Shown in pieces: positions 20,801 through 26,845 of a stretch of DNA of 37,427 nt. Position 1 is the stretch's first letter, and every line of letters begins with the position of its first letter. The notes under the pieces were generated by a model, which searched no databases, was not told the origin of the DNA, and worked only from the letters and a program-made list of their open reading frames with translations. Origin of the DNA: a virus. Made by a program: the position numbers and the translations under genes. The stretch covers positions 1-37,427 of the IMG/VR virus record IMGVR_UViG_3300030098_003003. One strand, written 5' to 3'.

Positions 20801-21960
20801 CACTCGTTCTTCATACAGTCAACAGGATTTTTATCATCAACAATTAATAAAGTGTGTTGATCAAAATCCGACCAAGTTCGATGATCTATATTTGGAGTGT
20901 AATACTCTCTATCATTGTTATAACCATTATTTTGAAAATTAGCACTTAAAGAACCAGCTTTACATCTTTCTATATTTATTTTTTTTGGTTCAGAAAAATT
21001 ATCCGTCCAAAATAACATTCCATCAATAACGTTTACACCTGTTATATGTCTGTCTTTACTAAAATTAAGTACTCTATCAGATACTAATTTAAATGGAATA
21101 CCCTGACCATATGACATTGTATATAAATCAGGAATCCATTTGTCTATTGTTATCTCCACCATACCTATATCAGTCTGGGGTGAACCTGATGGTTCTAATA
21201 CACGTTTAACATTAACTACATTAACGTCATCATCTAGTGTTATCCCAGGAGAACTATTACCTGGAATAGTAACTCGACTATCGTCGGTTAATAATTGCAT
21301 ACCCCATCTCATTTGATATGAGTTATAAGATGCGTAAAAAATAGTTTGTTTATAACAAGCTTCATCTAGGTCACGATCCGCGTAAGGATCAGGATGTATA
21401 AGTTGACCACCTAACATTGGTGGACCTTTGTGAGCTAAACTATGTACCTCGTATATATCTATTAAAACAGCTCTTTCGTGCTCATGCGCATAACCATCTC
21501 TATTTTCATCAGTTAATCTTGGGTCATATTCAATAATACGATCCATTTTAAACGGATGTTGATCAAGAGGATCACCTACTCCAAATCCAAGCGCGGGGTT
21601 TTGATTTCTATAAGTATGTGAATCTTCGCATTCTAAACATCCAGGAACTTCTGTATGGATAAATCTATATATCTTATTATTTTCTACATCTATAGCGTGT
21701 GCAATATGTTCATTGTTACCAGCATAACGTCCTTCTTCTTGATAATTATCTTTGTCAAGAGTCATTGCTCTACCTAATCCACTAGCTGCCCAAGTTGTAC
21801 GTCTATTACCTAATATATTTTGAGCAGCGCCTACATCAGAATCTTCCGAAGTAGAAACTTCAATATTCAAAGCGTCTCTATATTCGCCTCTAGGAACGAT
21901 TCTCTCGTCCATATCTTTGTTCATTTTCCCACCTGTAAAGGTGTTTTTCAACTCTGGCAT
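11881..21960 (-). CDS. Giant tail muzzle/nozzle-like protein with adhesin-type C-terminus (3359 aa)
   Basis: The N-terminus (MPELKNTFTGGKMNKDMDER ... GEYRDALNIEVS ... AAQNILGN) matches the start pattern I associate with tail nozzle/stabilisation proteins of podoviruses. FWTDNFSEPKKINIER and FGYRYKFEDGEYSVFSPWSE, and a late block (AESYRLYFTDQTKGSVLRLS, SRDGITNISNYGMKDWF), fit strands of a beta-propeller nozzle like T7 gp12 or the crAss muzzle. Residues 403-423 carry a GCTDP...NYNPAA...DGSC repeat, and residues 622-631 a DVNNDGVIDI Ca-binding-type loop. From residue 2795 the protein is Cys-rich: six CxDPGDGSG-type repeats interrupted by a SprB-like domain (about 2964-3075). The protein is several times larger than T7 gp12 (794 aa), so a receptor-binding function may be fused to the nozzle. 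Fusion is read from one unbroken frame; roles are inferred. Confidence 0.85.
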   Translation of the reverse strand: MPELKNTFTGGKMNKDMDERIVPRGEYRDALNIEVSTSEDSDVGAAQNILGNRRTTWAASGLGRAMTLDKDNYQEEGRYAGNNEHIAHAIDVENNKIYRFIHTEVPGCLECEDSHTYRNQNPALGFGVGDPLDQHPFKMDRIIEYDPRLTDENRDGYAHEHERAVLIDIYEVHSLAHKGPPMLGGQLIHPDPYADRDLDEACYKQTIFYASYNSYQMRWGMQLLTDDSRVTIPGNSSPGITLDDDVNVVNVKRVLEPSGSPQTDIGMVEITIDKWIPDLYTMSYGQGIPFKLVSDRVLNFSKDRHITGVNVIDGMLFWTDNFSEPKKINIERCKAGSLSANFQNNGYNNDREYYTPNIDHRTWSDFDQHTLLIVDDKNPVDCMKNEWDLCNSGGKKRLSSIMGCTDPLSKNYNPAATINDGSCNDSTSTQYTNDIVNTNTLTPTSSITTQYGSQGCTTQRVSSIDYGDESLSSFVELLNDAENTPSISYMAAAPPPLAPQGPTGTGITTQIYTQTLSSVGGSFNQTTTTLIDDGLQQWVQVDPSINFVFDDAVLTEYTGVNRGLDDRYDPTINPCHTGMSGYYNSNYCICRPLYVQEKHISVIRKGPTTPPKLEMFSYIQPDVNNDGVIDIRGNFSGVTYDEFLDPPTNTTPFPTDPSDPNFNPFYPSGTNVLGASRPDLSTPMQDPLTGDTVGMTHYSIFCNEFKELSSVGDEILIPIIPSQSGEDWQINDKLEITGTFLNVYGNTQTCYINVIITNPHMTPTTANPTLNGFPTGVLQVRITSISANTPVIIDASSFFDVKLVQKPPMFEKKFPKFGYRYKFEDGEYSVFSPWSEVAFIPGEFDYLPKKGYNLGMSNNVRSLKVTEWVPKNIPKDVVQIDILYKESNSPNIYTVDSLKPIDPAIAPLTTNPWHTVGNSQTENKGVYTITTDLIHAVLPSNQLLRPWDNVPRVAQAQEITANRLIYANYVQNYNVLDNSDLPIKPIFSVDIDSFDPTSLASGQSTTSGLPAKSLKSMRNYQLGVVYRDRYGRETPVLTSESGTFKISKSEAVKFNKINVSLNTDYPEWAESYTFYIKETSNEYYNLALDRWYDAEDGGIWLSFPSSERNKITDETHLILKKQHDNDKAVIDETTYKVLSIKNDAPPFIKKEEQFWGSLPVMLPPPGWGTGGKPGGWASGMFYSTGLPLPERRNLDIYAEYWDQSVFAELDSERAVQVRVVQAPGFSSSYSSTANLLSNKSKWYDVAHFARIGASPQLQEIEVPDPSTGGTITTVEEEAGVDTSLVSIVLEKVMGSDLGFCTPTDNLELSRGLSVEAKTTIVRDKAQFDGRFFVKIHRDGIIENNIIAAKTAASADYQVLMSRDIKYISAAHPGVQDWSRMSPMVDADVYPNQRSTPIHYNAFGQQVIGTTGPQQFTNYIPHGPVDGGYDMSTLGGQGSGYQNPLGHQPDYNACRVENPQIMSSLHQYAGEAGWQKPNQSSITFPPDLPAGFQAYTYLNQWSPTPPTGITYWTGYGAWNIDGNSGIQPFSSADWPWPFGPGCYSGAAPTGSATIVPSPPNVHGGTTFLSNLYDWFIFDCRPTQTPDCNPIWGTMLGRQSNDWPSFIPSFWSPPGTDFVALVENTHIPQPGSPNTPADHTNFGYAHTGIGAMASVGREFNNCTGTPPNVVPSTTLDSVATTTWAGINPFNKPAIWGDNMGFGILCNSQRTNIDTYPATDVRSPYYSPTGNDVGQGKGEDEFGNSYGKWIYDANTIKKLSEDWTALYEGYDLLRQSAIDADNPDIRWAASKDWDRWFIDKVGAASGYSGNGIWDGEHVSYMDISYFGIGDTQGTTNRPIDGEWEAELDKYQGELEFAQYLKTPGTKFRFKQDPDQIVYTITACSPPQEVYNYEAPIGRYPIDPSWQPSLGCGSPVPDMGAGATAGVNPPLGGLNAEGVNGTQSLAGKTSFLSDFYNDPSNLSWPKSWAYGSHFLNKRIRYTVKLDRKIGMGPNGFHPITRHVDENGKANILGGRKVYDVDMGGIFPHLAKGSGSQPSGVPGGMDFTDFTGGYAKGATPTSFGRRFRMYNLSSYWNADTVPAYVGTNVATYKDYEQSNDAASQATGQHIGLHERGLNQTTIEIVGVYEGDETDKPMSTNPAIFETEPMEDVGLDIYYAASPSYPISLKRHRNEELLLPNDDGWVDYHYRDEEYIPVLSTCTIGASDASGNTLSGIVDGIQDNLIWLNSHIYEGTVPAGTPTNPPIGSQLTFKFNGQGRWYGAQQDELTIKANILAVYSPTLIEIEPITHNERRTLSYFNCYSFGNGVESNRIRDDYNAVTIDKGVKASAPLAEAYEEERKKSGLIFSGIYNSTSGINETNQFIQAEPITKDINPENGSIQKLYARDTDLVTFCENKVFKILAKKDALFNADGNTNVTASANVLGQTIPFVGEYGIGKHPESFAAESYRLYFTDQTKGSVLRLSRDGITNISNYGMKDWFKDYLYGAKKEDGKSIIGSYDEVKDQYNLTIQTTEKSHNPENKTYTLSYSESTKGWVSFKSFIQQDGFSHNNSYYTVPNNDYYSIPGHGTIGEMWEHHRNIDTKIVSITSQLGSKVNDINSKEVVIGANVIGDGIRHGTTVTAIDLATGPGFIHASTPSKKEISNIEVSEDVAINSGTEVTIQYPRNNFYGIQSLSTITTVYNGKQGNVKRFKTINYEGSQAEITRDLNDTNDLYDNNNNLVNSAIVNYNNWDKNGWKVEEITTDCQDGYIPEFIGKECSKWYNYIRGFEDAGIHDSIDTAEFSVQGLGYATDTTAPLASWDCINGACVDPGTGNGQYNQNNGGLAACQTNCTPVTWNCHSDVGSCIDPGDGSGDYHAGNGGLAACQQNCNVPESWECVNGNCIDPGDGSGTYADLATCQTNCIPPISESYDCGWMYTHFLPQQFGNNLIWTCTDPGDGSGAYSTLADCQTSCRPPDCDPVPACAGFDPPRIDFRTTTPATCGESNGIIYFTPWTHGTGSQIAGLPQYNIGSGISYTYTITNADTGVIVDGPNQAPWTTRYASTSYFNNPSSLTGGVPEGNYKIHLTDANGCEVCEVVTVHCADSFECFEGVCTLINGTGGSFNTWHECDNNGLADCLNPQPPPPPPLSEVSYNCLGGYTHFDACVDPGDGSGIYASIHECYDDCPPNGECSSGCTPTVTHGSPGFCTDCPQPSTFSGPNGGGSVYGIVIPNQGVTFGPKFTTTNGNGMAGVASSGDHRTMTVTWPRNGYQAVNHNMPPIRVSQTGTRPGDGQHYGPESGVCFGEMQLMYEIHLGNYQYASYRGPQSVASSICNNDTCSFSVDVECGTTISGLNVTWECIHGSSGIQGFTNNHDGYPYSQITVPN
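12484..13578 (-). repeat. Six Cys-rich CxDPGDGSG-type repeats in the tail protein C-terminus
   Basis: Residues 2795-3159 contain six units that follow aromatic-x-C ... C-x-DPGDGSG-x-Y ... L-x-x-C-x-x-x-C. Clear copies start at WDCINGACVDPG, WNCHSDVGSCIDPG, WECVNGNCIDPG, YDCGWMYTHF and YNCLGGYTHFDAC. A weaker one starts at FECFEGVCTLING. Synonymous codons differ among copies, so they are old or selected rather than recently duplicated. Four conserved Cys per unit suggest disulfide-stabilised extracellular modules. Confidence 0.85.
12735..13068 (-). other. SprB-like repeat domain in the tail protein
   Basis: Residues about 2964-3075 read TTPATCGESNGIIYFTP, then YTYTITNADTGV, then VPEGNYKIHLTDANGCEVCE and VVTV. 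This follows the SprB-repeat pattern: a Cys and Gly near the start, an aromatic Tyr-Thr strand, a GxYxxxxTDANGC strand, and a final VxV strand. SprB repeats are known from flavobacterial gliding adhesins. The domain sits between Cys-rich repeats four and five. Confidence 0.65.
20692..20754 (-). other. GCTDP...NYNP...DGSC repeat motif
   Basis: Residues 403-423 of the tail protein match a short Ca-binding/thrombospondin-3-like repeat commonly seen in secreted Bacteroidota proteins: a GCTDP start, NYNPAA in the middle and DGSC at the end. Only one copy is present here. It supports a Bacteroidota-linked origin for the insert. Confidence 0.7.
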
Positions 21961-21963
21961 ATT

Positions 21964-23442
21964 CTAGTGTTTAATCCATTTAGATTTACCTCTCATTATC
22001 TGAGAGATTTCTTCAATTTTAATGTTTGATATTCTTATTTTTGCCTTCCTAGTTTCAGCAAATTTTTCTTTTTTATATCTTTGAACAATATTTTCAGGTA
22101 CATCAGCTCTTGCAGATAAACATCCATAAGCTATCCACTTGTACATTGCTTCTTCTGCTAACTTAGGTACTATAGCTTCTCCATCGGTACCATGACCATC
22201 ACTTAAGTAATGTAATATTATTGTTTTACCAGATAAATTAGAACCAAAGTGTATATTACCACGCATACAATCTATATACCAAGAACCATTAGTTTGTGCG
22301 TGTTCTGGTTCTATACCATATCTTTCTCCAGTGTTTAAAAAGAAAGCACTATTGTCAACAGACGGATCTGAACCACCAGCTGTTCCTATTGAATTACCAC
22401 CACCACCAGCGGAATAAGAAGTCCAAGTAGAACTTTCTGATTCACAATCCGTAGGTGTAACAATACCTGTAGATCCTAGATCTGGCCATTGTCCGGTTGA
22501 TATCCAATTTTGATAATCAGGACTATCCCACACGTGAGGCATTTGCATAAAATGATATGGTACTGGGGTACCACCAGCGTCTGTTTGACGTGTATATGCA
22601 CCACTTGCAAATTGTCCAGCTGCCATTTGTGTAACCCATACCTCATCATATACAAGAAAACCAACAGCACCTATTACATTTCCTCCTTTCCATGTACCAC
22701 AATTAGGTGTTATACCTTCTCTCTGCAAACAATCACAAAATAGATTTACTTGCTGTAAATAATTCTGCATTCTTGTTTGAAATTCAGCAAATGATACTTG
22801 GGGATAAACATTGTTAGTAAGTCCAGGCGTTGAAAGATGACTTGGTACAACCCAAGCACTACGATTTGGGTTTCCCGGGAAGAGCGTTGGATCATCCTGA
22901 TATGGTATTTTAAAAGGAACACCAGTACCTAATTTAGCAGCATCGTTTATTATTGTTGCATCACAAAGTATAGTACCGCTAAGATCAGTACACGTTTCTT
23001 CGGTAGAAAGTCCCCCACTCCCATCGCTATCAAACTCATAACCACAATCATCGTCTTGACTTACGGCAAATGGATGACTAGTGTGCCTCGTTGGGTATAT
23101 TATATGTTCTATACCGTTATCATCAACAGTAGTTAATTTTACATAATTAACATAGTCGTGAGGTAGCGGCATTTTAAGAGATGGACATACTTGTATTTCC
23201 TGTGATTTGCAAGATCTTAAAGTGTCATAATGTAATTCTTGTAATGCTCTATGCGCATGGAAATTTACATCACTTTTTAAAGTACTAGCTAATATTTTAC
23301 CCTCTCCAACATAAGTAGCCATGAAGTTTTCTACTATTTCCTCTAAATTTACAAATTGATATTCACCAAATTGAATTGGTGTATTGTAATAAGTTTGTGG
23401 GGTTGTAGCTCCTCCACCACCGGGTACTGGTACTATAGGCAT
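21964..23442 (-). CDS. Probable tail ring/adaptor (tail tubular A-like) protein (492 aa)
   Basis: The N-terminal part (FGEYQFVNLEEIVENFMATY ... NFHAHRALQELHYDTLRSCK ... PSLKMPLPHDYVNYVKLTTV) is the helix-then-strand pattern of short-tail adaptor proteins such as T7 gp11 and P22 gp4. The C-terminal part (IILHYLSDG, EAIVPKLAEEAMYKWIAYGC, RKAKIRISNIKIEEISQIMR) returns to the helical core. The central roughly 250 residues are Gly/Asp/Cys-rich and look like an inserted loop or surface domain, making it more than twice the length of T7 gp11 (196 aa). It ends 3 bases before the muzzle gene, fitting a ring on which the muzzle sits. Assignment is by pattern and position. Confidence 0.7.
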   Translation of the reverse strand: MPIVPVPGGGGATTPQTYYNTPIQFGEYQFVNLEEIVENFMATYVGEGKILASTLKSDVNFHAHRALQELHYDTLRSCKSQEIQVCPSLKMPLPHDYVNYVKLTTVDDNGIEHIIYPTRHTSHPFAVSQDDDCGYEFDSDGSGGLSTEETCTDLSGTILCDATIINDAAKLGTGVPFKIPYQDDPTLFPGNPNRSAWVVPSHLSTPGLTNNVYPQVSFAEFQTRMQNYLQQVNLFCDCLQREGITPNCGTWKGGNVIGAVGFLVYDEVWVTQMAAGQFASGAYTRQTDAGGTPVPYHFMQMPHVWDSPDYQNWISTGQWPDLGSTGIVTPTDCESESSTWTSYSAGGGGNSIGTAGGSDPSVDNSAFFLNTGERYGIEPEHAQTNGSWYIDCMRGNIHFGSNLSGKTIILHYLSDGHGTDGEAIVPKLAEEAMYKWIAYGCLSARADVPENIVQRYKKEKFAETRKAKIRISNIKIEEISQIMRGKSKWIKH

Positions 23443-23444
23443 AA

Positions 23445-24152
23445 TTATTTATTTTCTTGTTGTATATTTTGTGATTCTTCTCGTCCAGCTGCTTGATATA
23501 AACTTTCGTCTTCAGTAGATATACCAGCTAATTCTAATATTTTAATAACTAAGTCAGCTTGCTCTTCATCTGGTAAATCAAAATTTCTACTTGTAGTAGC
23601 ATCATATGTTGTCTTTTCATTAACTATTATATAATTCCAATAAACTAATCCAGGTTTACCAGTAACATTCTCACATGTTACACCTGTTGTTACTTGGGCA
23701 CCACTTGACCAAACTTGTATTCTTTTAAACCCATCTTCAAAGTAAACAGCTTCATCAAGTCCCGCGTTATGCCATCTAGATCCTATAATATTTTGTATTT
23801 GATCCGCACTTACTAAACGCAATGTTTTTCTCAAACCACCAATGGTAACAAATATTTTACCAGTTCTACCGGTTGGTAAACTTACACCACCACCAACAGA
23901 AGCTGTATTTGTATATGTAACACCACCTGTATTTTGTATTTTTTCTTTTATTAGAGATACCATGTCAGCAACTTCATGCTCTTCTGACTTTCGTTCTCTC
24001 ATAGCATTTAAATCGTAGAAGTATTGTTCAAAAATATCCATTTGAGCTTGATTAGCAAATAAATTAAACTCTTGAGGTGTTATATAACCACGTTGTTCTT
24101 TGTTAGCTAAAGCTTGTACTGTTTGATATACTGTATCTACGTTTACTGGCAT
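23445..24152 (-). CDS. Probable tail ring/head-tail adaptor protein (235 aa)
   Basis: The N-terminus MPVNVDTVYQTVQALANKEQ ... GYITPQEFNLFANQAQMDIFEQYFYDLNA is a helical pattern I recognise from short-tailed phage adaptors adjoining the tubular proteins. A central beta-rich part (GKIFVTIGGLRKTLRLVSAD) and a short acidic helical C-terminus (DEEQADLVIKILELAG) follow. It lies 2 bases before the next ring candidate and just after a small Cys-containing protein. In crAss-like phages several ring proteins lie between portal and muzzle, and this would be one of them. Which ring it forms cannot be told from sequence. Confidence 0.65.
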   Translation of the reverse strand: MPVNVDTVYQTVQALANKEQRGYITPQEFNLFANQAQMDIFEQYFYDLNAMRERKSEEHEVADMVSLIKEKIQNTGGVTYTNTASVGGGVSLPTGRTGKIFVTIGGLRKTLRLVSADQIQNIIGSRWHNAGLDEAVYFEDGFKRIQVWSSGAQVTTGVTCENVTGKPGLVYWNYIIVNEKTTYDATTSRNFDLPDEEQADLVIKILELAGISTEDESLYQAAGREESQNIQQENK

Positions 24153-24158
24153 TTTGTT

Positions 24159-24335
24159 TTATTTTTTATATGGAAAAGCTTTATTTAAAGCTTGTTGTCT
24201 TTTTTTACAACCACAATCTTTTTTACCCATAGCTCTAGCCCCCATTTGTGCTAAACTATTAATACCTGTGTGTTGTGTAAATTTTGCTATTGAATCTCCC
24301 AAACCTCTTGATTTATTATTGTTATTATTACTCAT
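24159..24335 (-). CDS. Small CGC-motif protein (58 aa)
   Basis: I place the start at the internal ATG MSNNNNNKSRGLGD, because the AAATTAAATTAT leader directly precedes it and the longer frame's ATG lies inside a terminator hairpin. The C-terminus reads KKDCGCKKRQQALNKAFPYK. A Cys-Gly-Cys next to Lys/Arg and LNKxFP is a pattern seen in many small phage late proteins of unknown function. Two Cys are too few for a full zinc site alone, so it might dimerise or bind a partner. The neighbours are head-tail adaptor genes, so a small connector or assembly role is plausible. Confidence 0.7.
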   Translation of the reverse strand: MSNNNNNKSRGLGDSIAKFTQHTGINSLAQMGARAMGKKDCGCKKRQQALNKAFPYKK

Positions 24336-24354
24336 ATAATTTAATTTTAAATAA

Positions 24355-24378
24355 ATGGTCGCCCCGAAGGGCAACCAT
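24355..24378 (-). terminator. UUCG-capped hairpin after the 284-aa gene
   Basis: The minus-strand RNA folds as AUGGUUGCCC-UUCG-GGGCGACCAU: ten pairs including one U-G wobble, closed by the very stable cUUCGg tetraloop. It begins 14 bases after the stop of the 284-aa gene. The following TTTATTTAAAATT tract is only partly T-rich, so it may attenuate transcription or protect the RNA 3' end rather than fully terminate. Confidence 0.75.
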
Positions 24379-24391
24379 ATTATTATTGTTA

Positions 24392-25246
24392 TTATTCATT
24401 TAATCTTTTTTCTATATTAGAATAAATCTCCATACCTTCATCGGTTTTAAACCAATGTGCTAATGCTGTATATGGATGCTCATCAAATGGTATAACCATT
24501 AACTTTCTACCGTTACTACCCCATAAAAAGTTTCTTCGATCAGAAGATAGTCTTAATATACCAGCTTCTACAGCTCTAATACCAAAATTTCTTAACATTA
24601 CATTTTCATCATCCGCTAATTCTAAGAACAGTTTAGGATTATTACGAGCAAATACTAGTAAATCACGTCTAAGTTCTTTAGAACTCAACTTAGATACCTC
24701 AGAACCTTTTTCTACACGCATAATAGCTTCCGCCATATCTATATCTATACTTCTAGCCGCCGTTAATGCGTCTACTTGCATTTCTAATATATCTATTTCA
24801 TCGGCTGCTATTGCTGCTGGTTTATATTCTTTGTATACGGTATCTCTATCTGGGTGATATAAACTTAGTAATTTTTGTAAAGTTGTTTTTTCCTTTTCTA
24901 CATATAGATTACCAGATCTAAATATAATATGTTCTAATCTTTGATCACCATTCATTTCATCAACAAATGGTGTTTTTTGATTTTGACAATATTTGAGCTC
25001 TCTTTCATAACCTTTTTCTTCATCAAACCAATATATGTTCGCAGATTTAATCATTCTAGACAAAGGTTTTTTACCACCGTTTAAAATATACAACCTATCT
25101 TTTATTTCCCATTCATTAGATGGTTTTTTTCTTTCTCTTACTTTTGGTTGTTCTACAACCGATGGAGTTTCTAATACTACTTTTTCTGTATGCTCATCTC
25201 CAGGATCTGCCTGTGGTGAGACTTTTGTTTCTTGTTTTTTTGCCAT
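24392..25246 (-). CDS. Capsid-adjacent protein of unknown function (284 aa)
   Basis: The first 45 residues are charged and Pro-rich (MAKKQETKVSPQADPGDEHT ...). The rest looks folded and helical, with NEWEIKDRLYILNGGKKPLS, MNGDQRLEHIIFRSGNLYVE and LQKLLSLYHPDRD as notable segments, and an ARNNPKLFLELADDENVMLR region. No catalytic motif is visible. It directly follows the capsid gene but is bracketed by two terminator-like hairpins, so its expression may be set apart from that of the capsid. Head completion, capsid auxiliary or head-tail joining protein are the likely options by position. I do not recognise a named family. Confidence 0.7.
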   Translation of the reverse strand: MAKKQETKVSPQADPGDEHTEKVVLETPSVVEQPKVRERKKPSNEWEIKDRLYILNGGKKPLSRMIKSANIYWFDEEKGYERELKYCQNQKTPFVDEMNGDQRLEHIIFRSGNLYVEKEKTTLQKLLSLYHPDRDTVYKEYKPAAIAADEIDILEMQVDALTAARSIDIDMAEAIMRVEKGSEVSKLSSKELRRDLLVFARNNPKLFLELADDENVMLRNFGIRAVEAGILRLSSDRRNFLWGSNGRKLMVIPFDEHPYTALAHWFKTDEGMEIYSNIEKRLNE

Positions 25247-25270
25247 AATATAATATATAATAAAATTAAT

Positions 25271-25303
25271 AAAAAGAAAGGGTCGAGGCCGAAGCCTCGA
25301 TCC
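25271..25303 (-). terminator. Rho-independent terminator after the capsid gene, UUCG loop
   Basis: The minus-strand RNA forms UCGAGGC-UUCG-GCCUCGA, a seven-pair stem extended by two G-C pairs after one A-C mismatch, followed by UUUCUUUUU. It starts 17 bases after the capsid stop codon. This is the strongest terminator in the window and would raise the ratio of capsid mRNA to downstream tail mRNA by partial termination. Confidence 0.9.
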
Positions 25304-25319
25304 TTAATATAATAAATGC

Positions 25320-26822
25320 TTACTTCATTAACATAAAGTTGTTAGCACCTTGAGTAATTAAACATCTTTCAGAAAGCATGTGAATCTGCATCGCGTCAAG
25401 CGCTGACGTAGCAGCACCAACCGAACCAGTAACCCATGTTTTCATTCGTCTGTCATCAGTTTGAGAAGCTCTGTAACGAACATGTAAAAATGGACGTTTT
25501 AAGTTTTTCCCTAACATTTGGTCATAAACAGTAGATGTACCAGCTGGGACTATTACCCCTCTAATAGCAGCACTACCTGCTCGATCGTTGATACCACCTC
25601 TTGTAGCTTTATCGTTTAAGTATCTCATATCTGATTTGTAGAAGTCATAAGAACCTCTTCGGAATCCAGAGAAACCTAAATTTAACGCCATATCTTCAGA
25701 GTTGTTGAATACTCCATAAGAAGTACCACCAGCACCGTAAGAATTCATTGAAGCCAACATGTCGTCCATCGCTAACGAAGTAGCTCTGTTTACAAACATC
25801 ATGTTTTCTTCAATAGCACCTTGTTTATCAAACTCAGCTAAGATAGCATCAAACTCTGCTAGATCAGTAGCAGGATTAACACCAGTAACACCAGAAGTTA
25901 AATTACCTCTATCTTCGATAGCTGCAAATAAACCTTCAGTACCAGCACCATTAGCACCAGCATCAGCAGATCCTCTAGTTTGACCATTTTCACCAAAACC
26001 AATAACAGATGCAGCAGCTGTTTTTTCAGCTTCTAACATACTCATTTCTAAGTAATCATTGAAACGTGCTCTTGTATCAGCCTCAGCTTTTAAGTACCAC
26101 ATGTATCCAGCAGCACCACCTTCAGAAGCTACTTCAACCCAACCGATTCTAGCTGTATCAGAACCTGATACTTCGTAGTAATCTTTTAAAATGATTGGTT
26201 TGTTAGAGAAACTTTTGAACGTAGGCTCGTTAGCACCTCTTGATTCAGTTTTGTACGTACCAGTTTCGTCTGAATAAGACATTCCTTTACCGTACTCAGA
26301 ACCAATAACTAATACAGTTGCTGTACCATCAGATAAAGTTGATAAAGCAGCGGTAGCATAAGGCTCAACTGAAACAACGTTTGAATCTGGAGTTTCAACA
26401 GCTAATGCTTTAACTACAACACCAGACTGTGCTATTAATAACATATCATTAACTCTAATACCGTGAGCTCTACTTGTTGTACTACCAACTGTTGTATCAC
26501 CATCAATATCAGAAGTAATTGCTAATGTACCGTTTGTATCACCATCAGCATCTACCGTACAAACGTACGATAAGTGTAATCTTGATTGTTCAGACCAAAC
26601 AACTTGGTCACCCATCATAGATTCTTCAGCTCCAACTTGTGAAAGGAAACCAGATATAGTCCTAGGACCAAATACCTCAGCTTCTTTCTCCATTAGATCT
26701 GGTAAATATTGCTGCGCCCAACCTTCATTAGCTGTAGACGCAAGATCTAAGTAATTTGTAGATAATGTTTGCTTCTGTGAAGCTGGAACACTATTTAAAT
26801 TACTTCCTGCAGTAATTGCCAT
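25320..26822 (-). CDS. Major capsid protein (500 aa)
   Basis: The protein lies directly after the portal and probable scaffold and has the length and composition of a HK97-fold capsid protein: Ala/Gly-rich, no Cys-rich or signal regions, and a helical N-arm (LDLASTANEGWAQQYLPDLM). An Asp/Gly/Val-rich beta insert at about residues 88-175 (DADGDTNGTLAITSDIDGDT ... VNDMLLIAQSGVVVKAL) looks like an added domain. The backbone-like part continues with WYLKAEADTRARFNDYLEMS and IAEFDKQGAIEENMMFVNRA-type helices. The strong terminator just downstream and an optimal AT-rich leader agree with very high expression. Size and the run of neighbours are like crAss-like capsid proteins (about 490-500 aa). Some of the insert could be a decoration domain. 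Confidence 0.85.
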   Translation of the reverse strand: MAITAGSNLNSVPASQKQTLSTNYLDLASTANEGWAQQYLPDLMEKEAEVFGPRTISGFLSQVGAEESMMGDQVVWSEQSRLHLSYVCTVDADGDTNGTLAITSDIDGDTTVGSTTSRAHGIRVNDMLLIAQSGVVVKALAVETPDSNVVSVEPYATAALSTLSDGTATVLVIGSEYGKGMSYSDETGTYKTESRGANEPTFKSFSNKPIILKDYYEVSGSDTARIGWVEVASEGGAAGYMWYLKAEADTRARFNDYLEMSMLEAEKTAAASVIGFGENGQTRGSADAGANGAGTEGLFAAIEDRGNLTSGVTGVNPATDLAEFDAILAEFDKQGAIEENMMFVNRATSLAMDDMLASMNSYGAGGTSYGVFNNSEDMALNLGFSGFRRGSYDFYKSDMRYLNDKATRGGINDRAGSAAIRGVIVPAGTSTVYDQMLGKNLKRPFLHVRYRASQTDDRRMKTWVTGSVGAATSALDAMQIHMLSERCLITQGANNFMLMK

Positions 26823-26845
26823 AATTTTTTAATTTTAAATTGTTA
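26823..26845 (-). promoter_or_regulatory. AT-rich, Shine-Dalgarno-less translation leader of the capsid gene
   Basis: The minus-strand sequence before the capsid ATG reads CAATTTAAAATTAAAAAATT, with no GGAGG-like element. The same ATTAAAATTAAA-type leader occurs before the portal, the 565-aa, the 469-aa and the 58-aa genes. Bacteroidota are known to initiate on A-rich leaders without Shine-Dalgarno pairing, so this is read as the host-type start signal. Confidence 0.7.

Noticed and set aside
24336-24374. Longer start for the 58-aa protein (MPFGATIYLKLNY...)
   Set aside because: The upstream ATG lies inside the UUCG hairpin, and the AT-rich leader sits just before the internal Met, so the shorter start is preferred.
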